In this document: piece by piece, positions 12,773 to 15,997 of the stretch
Position numbering within the stretch: position 1 is the first letter of the stretch
How the letters are laid out: each line of letters starts with the position of its first letter
Source: an uncultured Campylobacter sp.
Lineage (GTDB): Bacteria > Campylobacterota > Campylobacteria > Campylobacterales > Campylobacteraceae
Reading direction: 5' to 3'
Assembly (NCBI RefSeq): GCF_938040115.1
Contig: NZ_CALHXD010000293.1
Location: forward strand, 1 to 15,997
Length of the DNA stretch: 15,997 nucleotides
Position numbers and translations under genes: made by a program
The notes under the pieces: generated by a model
Databases searched by the model: none
Seen by the model: only the letters and a program-made list of their open reading frames with translations
What the model was told of the DNA's origin: nothing

Positions 12773-12914
12773 GATAAATTTAAAGCCAAATACAAACTCG
12801 CAAAAGCATCCGCTGCCTCTGCCTGCCCTATAAAAATCTTACAAATTTTCAAATTTAACAGAATAAAAAGAATAATTTTATAAAAATAGCAGCCTAGATC
12901 GGCGCAAATTTAAC
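12773..12914. other. AT-rich spacer between convergent genes
   Basis: Between dnaQ (+) and cysE (-). I see no gene and no strong terminator for cysE; only a weak GCC/GGC hairpin near 12890-12905 precedes an AT-rich stretch in the minus direction. Confidence 0.4.
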
Positions 12915-13460
12915 CTACTCGCCGACTCGCTCGCCGTTTATACGCACGATCCTAGCGGGGATGCCTACAACCGTGGCGTTATCGGGCACGTCTTTTAGCA
13001 CTACCGAGTTTGCGCCTATTTTGGCGTTTTCGCCGATTAGGATATTTCCCAGCACCTTTGCGCCGGCTGCTATCGTGACGCCGTTTTTTACGGTCGGGTG
13101 GCGCTTGCAGCACTCTTTGCCCGTGCCGCCCAGAGTTACTTGATGATAGATCAGCACGTCATCGCCCACCTCGGCCGTCTCGCCGATAACCACGCCCATG
13201 CCGTGATCGATAAAAAGCCGCCTGCCGATCTTGGCGCCCGGATGTATCTCGATGCCAGTTAAAAAACGCGACATCTGAGAGATGAAGCGCGCCGTAAATC
13301 GCCAGTTTTTAATGTGTAAAAAGTGCGCGAATCTATGAAAAAAGACGGCATGGATGCCCGGAGTGTTAACGAGGATCGCCCCGTAGCAGCACGAGGCTAC
13401 CGACGGGTCCTTTTCGCGTACGGTCGCGACTAGTTCGTTTAGTTCGGCTATCAGTCCCAA
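12915..13460 (-). CDS. cysE: serine O-acetyltransferase
   Basis: A 181-residue cytosolic enzyme making O-acetylserine from serine and acetyl-CoA, the first committed step of cysteine synthesis. A short helical N-terminal part is followed by a left-handed beta-helix of hexapeptide repeats. SRFLTGIEIHPGAKIGRRLFIDHGMGVVIGE (about residues 64-94) and VTLGGTGKECCKRHPT (108-123) are diagnostic, with the catalytic histidine expected at His86. It is shorter than B. subtilis CysE because the C-terminal tail after VVGIPARIVRINGERVGE is missing, and the terminal isoleucine that inserts into CysK in other bacteria is absent. The start is TTG, one base after the cysK stop, with GAGG six bases upstream inside cysK. 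This coupling ties the two enzymes together. Confidence 0.93.
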   Translation of the reverse strand: MGLIAELNELVATVREKDPSVASCCYGAILVNTPGIHAVFFHRFAHFLHIKNWRFTARFISQMSRFLTGIEIHPGAKIGRRLFIDHGMGVVIGETAEVGDDVLIYHQVTLGGTGKECCKRHPTVKNGVTIAAGAKVLGNILIGENAKIGANSVVLKDVPDNATVVGIPARIVRINGERVGE

Positions 13461-13461
13461 A

Positions 13462-14373
13462 TCACGCCTCGTAAAGCGGAGTGCTGAGATATCTCTCGCC
13501 GTTATCGGGAGCTATGAAAAGCACCTTTTTGCCCTTGCCTAGCCTCCTTGCGACCTTCACCGCGGCCGCCAGAGCCGCGCCGCCCGAGATACCCAGCAAG
13601 ATACCCTCCTCTTTAGCCAGCTTTCTAGCCGTCTCAAAGGCCTCATCGTTATCCACGCGCTCTATCTCGTCGATATAGGCGGTCTCAAGCGTAGCCGGGA
13701 TAAAGCCCGCGCCGATACCCTGGATCTTATGCGGGCCCGGCTTTTCGCCCGAGATCACGGCGGAGTCGTTTGGCTCGACGGCTACGATTTTAGTCCTATA
13801 GCCGTTTGCTTTTAGTGCTCTAGCCGTGCCGCTTAGCGTGCCGCCAGTGCCTACGCCAGCTACAAACGCGTCAAGCTCTTTAAAGTCGTCCATTATCTCT
13901 TTTGCCGTAGTTAGCTCGTGAGCCTGCGGGTTAAATTTATTTTCAAACTGGCTTAGCATTACGTAGCCTTTTTCTCGCACGAGCTCGGTCGCTTTTTCGA
14001 TCGCACCTTTCATACCCTTTGCACCCTCGGTTAGTACTAGCTCAGCGCCGTAGGCCTTTTGCAGCTTGCGTCTTTCTATACTCATGGTTTCAGGCATCAC
14101 TAGCACGACCTTGTATCCTAGTGCCGCGCCGACCATGGCTGCGCCTATGCCGGTGTTGCCGCTAGTCGGCTCCACGATGACGTTGCCTTTTTTTAGCGCG
14201 CCCTCTTTTTGCATACTTACGATCATATTTGCGGCGATTCTATCTTTTACCGAGCCTCCCGGGTTAAAAAACTCAAGCTTTGCATAAATTTCAGCCATGC
14301 CCTCTTCGTGCACGCTGTTTATCCTTACGATCGGGGTTTTACCGATGGTTTGAACGATGTTTTCATATATCAT
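13462..14373 (-). CDS. cysK: cysteine synthase A (O-acetylserine sulfhydrylase)
   Basis: A 303-residue PLP enzyme converting O-acetylserine and sulfide to cysteine. The PLP lysine is Lys43 in NPGGSVKDR. PTSGNTGIG (69-77) binds the substrate carboxylate, GVGTGGTLSG (173-182) the PLP phosphate, and PDNGERYLST (289-298) the C-terminal ring contact. Length is normal. The ATG follows AAAGGAG at good spacing. The gene has its own probable promoter in the 101-base gap after gnnA, and cysE starts one base after its stop. No CBS-type extra domain is present, and the overall match favours CysK over CysM. Confidence 0.96.
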   Translation of the reverse strand: MIYENIVQTIGKTPIVRINSVHEEGMAEIYAKLEFFNPGGSVKDRIAANMIVSMQKEGALKKGNVIVEPTSGNTGIGAAMVGAALGYKVVLVMPETMSIERRKLQKAYGAELVLTEGAKGMKGAIEKATELVREKGYVMLSQFENKFNPQAHELTTAKEIMDDFKELDAFVAGVGTGGTLSGTARALKANGYRTKIVAVEPNDSAVISGEKPGPHKIQGIGAGFIPATLETAYIDEIERVDNDEAFETARKLAKEEGILLGISGGAALAAAVKVARRLGKGKKVLFIAPDNGERYLSTPLYEA

Positions 14374-14400
14374 TTAGACTCCTTTTGAAAAAATCGTGTA

Positions 14401-14406
14401 ATAATA
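14401..14406 (-). promoter_or_regulatory. putative -10 of the cysK-cysE operon
   Basis: On the minus strand TATTAT lies about 28 bases before the cysK ATG, downstream of an AT-rich run with repeated T-tracts (14407-14460). This is the usual Campylobacter promoter form. The gap to gnnA shows no strong terminator, so some read-through from gnnBA is possible. Confidence 0.4.
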
Positions 14407-14474
14407 ACTTCTTTTTCCATAAATATAAATAAAATATAAAAAAATAAATTTTCTTTTATATTTCAGCCTAAAAT

Positions 14475-15368
14475 TTAGCTCGCACTCTCTATGATTTTTA
14501 GCGTTTTTAAGCTGTCTTCTATGCTAGCGCCCACGCTTTTCTTGTCGCCTAAAAGACGCACGAAGTCCTCTAGCTCGCTTGTTAGCGGATCGGTTCTTTT
14601 GACGAATATATTTTGCATTTTGCACGCGCTTGCGTCAAATTCGCTAAATTTAACAAGGCTCTGATTTAGTAAATCAGCCTCATAAACCGCCCCTTTGCAC
14701 GCGACCTCGATCATTCTTTTGCGTCTGTGCGCTAGCCAGCTAGTAGCGATGAGAGCCGTTATCTCGCCCTCAAGCTCAAACGACAAAACCGCGTTGTCTT
14801 CAAATTTGGCGTGGATTTTGCGTGAGCTTTTTATATCCGCGATTTTTATCTCTTTGCCGCTTAAAAACCTAATGAGATCTATATCGTGCACGGCTAGATC
14901 AGCCAGTATCCCAACGTCCGCGATTCGCTGCGGAAAGGGAGAGTTTCTGGTTATTTGCACGCTATAAATTTCCTCGTTTTCAAGCTCTTTTTTTAGCGCT
15001 ACGATCGCGGGATTAAAGCGCTCGACGTGCCCGACGGCCACTTTTAAATTTCTCTTTTGCGCTTCCTCAAGTAAAATTTGAGCGTCCATAGCATTTGCGC
15101 AAACGGGCTTTTCGATGAGCAAATTTAGCCCCTTTTGCATGCATTTTAGCGCCGCTTCTTTATGTAGCGAGGTCGGCGTAGCGATGACGGCGGCGTCTAA
15201 ATTTTCGCTCTCTAGCATCTCGTCAAGACCCAAGTAAATTTTTTGCGCGAAATTTTCCTTGCAAAACGGATCGCAAAGAGCGGCTATCTGCACGCCAGCG
15301 ACGTTTTGCAGCGCGCGGTAGTGGTTTTTGCCCATGACGCCAAGACCTATGAGCGCAAATTTAAGCAT
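14475..15368 (-). CDS. gnnA: UDP-N-acetylglucosamine 3-dehydrogenase (Gfo/Idh/MocA family)
   Basis: A 297-residue NAD(P)-dependent sugar-nucleotide dehydrogenase. A Rossmann loop GLGVMG is at residues 8-13, the family EKP motif at 86-88 (LLIEKPVC), GHVERFNP at 113-120, and DVGILADLAVHDID at 151-164 with the usual Asp and His. It overlaps the upstream aminotransferase by eight bases, with GAGGT inside that gene as ribosome binding site. This pairing is the GnnA-GnnB arrangement: oxidation of UDP-GlcNAc at C3 followed by transamination to UDP-GlcNAc3N, the precursor of lipid A with amide-linked acyl chains in C. jejuni. WlbA/WbpB-type UDP-GlcNAcA dehydrogenases of surface polysaccharide pathways are the main alternative. 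Cytosolic. Confidence 0.85.
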   Translation of the reverse strand: MLKFALIGLGVMGKNHYRALQNVAGVQIAALCDPFCKENFAQKIYLGLDEMLESENLDAAVIATPTSLHKEAALKCMQKGLNLLIEKPVCANAMDAQILLEEAQKRNLKVAVGHVERFNPAIVALKKELENEEIYSVQITRNSPFPQRIADVGILADLAVHDIDLIRFLSGKEIKIADIKSSRKIHAKFEDNAVLSFELEGEITALIATSWLAHRRKRMIEVACKGAVYEADLLNQSLVKFSEFDASACKMQNIFVKRTDPLTSELEDFVRLLGDKKSVGASIEDSLKTLKIIESAS

Positions 15369-15997
15369 TATTTATAACCTCGATGACATAGTCTTGCTCC
15401 TCTTTGGTTACAAACGCAGACATCGGTAGCGCCATTATATCCTGCGCTACCGCTTCACTCACGGCAAAATCCCCAAGCTTATAGCCAAGATCCTTAAACA
15501 CCTCTTGCAAATGCAGTGGCACGGGGTAATAAACTCCCGTCGGCACGCCTTTTTGCGCGCAGATTTCTAGCATTTTCGCTCTATCTTTTACGCGGATGCA
15601 GTACTGCGCCCACGCCGAGACGTTGCCCTCCGCGACGAAAGGCGCTACGACGCCCTTTAGTTCGCCAGTATATCTCGCCGCGATCTCTTGGCGTTTTGCA
15701 ATTTCGGCGTCAAGGTATTTTAGCTTGACGTTTAAAATGCCCGCCTGGATGGCGTCGAGTCTGCCGTTTATACCGATGTATTTGTGGATGTAGCGCTCGG
15801 ACTGGCCGTGATTTAGCAGGATGCGCATTTTTTCGTTTAGGGCGTCGTCGTCCGTAAATATCGCTCCGCCATCGCCGTAGCAACCAAGCGGCTTAGCCGG
15901 AAAAAACGAGGTAGTAGCGATGCGCGAGAGATTGCAGGACTTTACGCCGTTTTGGCTCGCGCCAAAGCTTTGCGCCGCATCTTCTATGACGGTTAAG
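15361..15997 (-). CDS. gnnB: DegT/DnrJ/EryC1/StrS aminotransferase, 5' end outside window
   Basis: About 211 C-terminal residues of a PLP sugar aminotransferase. The frame stays open to the right edge, so a shorter start at 15828 is not real. VIEDAAQSFGA carries the Asp that contacts the PLP ring, TSFFPAKPLGCYGDGGA holds the PLP lysine (in PAKPLG), and NHGQSERYIHKYIGINGRLDAIQAGIL is the next conserved block. Family members have about 360-390 residues, so roughly 150-170 are missing. With the overlapping dehydrogenase it should convert UDP-3-keto-GlcNAc to UDP-GlcNAc3N. It could instead be WbpE/WlbC-like, acting on the uronic acid form, since these share the FFPAKPLG motif. Confidence 0.85.
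   Translation of the reverse strand, partial: LTVIEDAAQSFGASQNGVKSCNLSRIATTSFFPAKPLGCYGDGGAIFTDDDALNEKMRILLNHGQSERYIHKYIGINGRLDAIQAGILNVKLKYLDAEIAKRQEIAARYTGELKGVVAPFVAEGNVSAWAQYCIRVKDRAKMLEICAQKGVPTGVYYPVPLHLQEVFKDLGYKLGDFAVSEAVAQDIMALPMSAFVTKEEQDYVIEVINNA

Noticed and set aside
12773..12914. A lost C-terminal tail of cysE in the downstream sequence
   Set aside because: Reading past the stop in the other frames gives AT-rich sequence with early stops and no hydrophilic tail ending in isoleucine.
15361..15828. 155-residue aminotransferase starting at 15828
   Set aside because: The frame is open to the right edge and contains the PLP lysine motif upstream, so this ATG is internal and the gene is simply cut by the window.
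1..15997. CRISPR array, tRNA, rRNA, phage or transposase genes
   Set aside because: No regularly spaced repeats, cloverleaf, rRNA-like blocks or transposase/integrase motifs were seen on either strand by reading.

Overview
The window looks like chromosome from an oral/gut Campylobacter of the higher-GC group (C. showae, C. rectus, C. curvus or a relative). I infer this from mixed base composition, very frequent AAATTT motifs in spacers and genes, promoters with a clear TATAAT-type -10 and T-rich upstream tracts but no obvious -35, and gene content and order. From memory, the rpmB / DUF465 / rpe / dnaQ grouping matches C. jejuni Cj0449c-Cj0452, rpmB next to a TrkA-N potassium channel matches H. 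pylori HP0490-HP0491, and the overlapping oxidoreductase/aminotransferase pair matches C. jejuni gnnA-gnnB (Cj0504c-Cj0505c). No database was searched.

Layout. 1-540 is a gene-free spacer bracketed by imperfect inverted repeats and holding a long hairpin. 541-1245 (-) is a PPP-family metallophosphatase. 1541-3997 (+) is a Tat-exported molybdopterin TMAO/DMSO reductase with its own promoter and a good terminator, but no cytochrome partner beside it. 4303-4914 (-) is a LysE/ArgO-type exporter. 4915-5275 is a repeat-rich, strongly palindromic spacer. 5276-7369 (-) is polyphosphate kinase. 7505-7582 (+) is a 25-residue membrane peptide with its own promoter, divergent from ppk. 7742-7966 (-) is a DUF465 (YdcH-like) protein. 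8238-9362 (-) is a K+ channel with an RCK domain, downstream of rpmB (9390-9581, -).

From 9794 on the + strand runs a tight three-gene operon: a four-domain STAS / receiver-like / STAS / CheX-like protein, then rpe, then a DEDDh exonuclease (dnaQ family). On the - strand, entering from the right edge, come gnnB (5' end outside the window) and gnnA, which overlap by 8 bases and should make UDP-GlcNAc3N for amide-linked lipid A. They are followed by a separate promoter and cysK-cysE, the two-step route from serine to cysteine.

Most genes are ordinary housekeeping or respiratory genes. The least described items are the STAS/CheX-like protein with degenerate active sites, the short membrane peptide opposite ppk, the K+ channel with a TVGFTE filter and a glycine-poor RCK nucleotide loop, and two structured palindromic spacer elements that share a 37-base repeat. 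I found no CRISPR array, tRNA, rRNA, insertion sequence or prophage gene.
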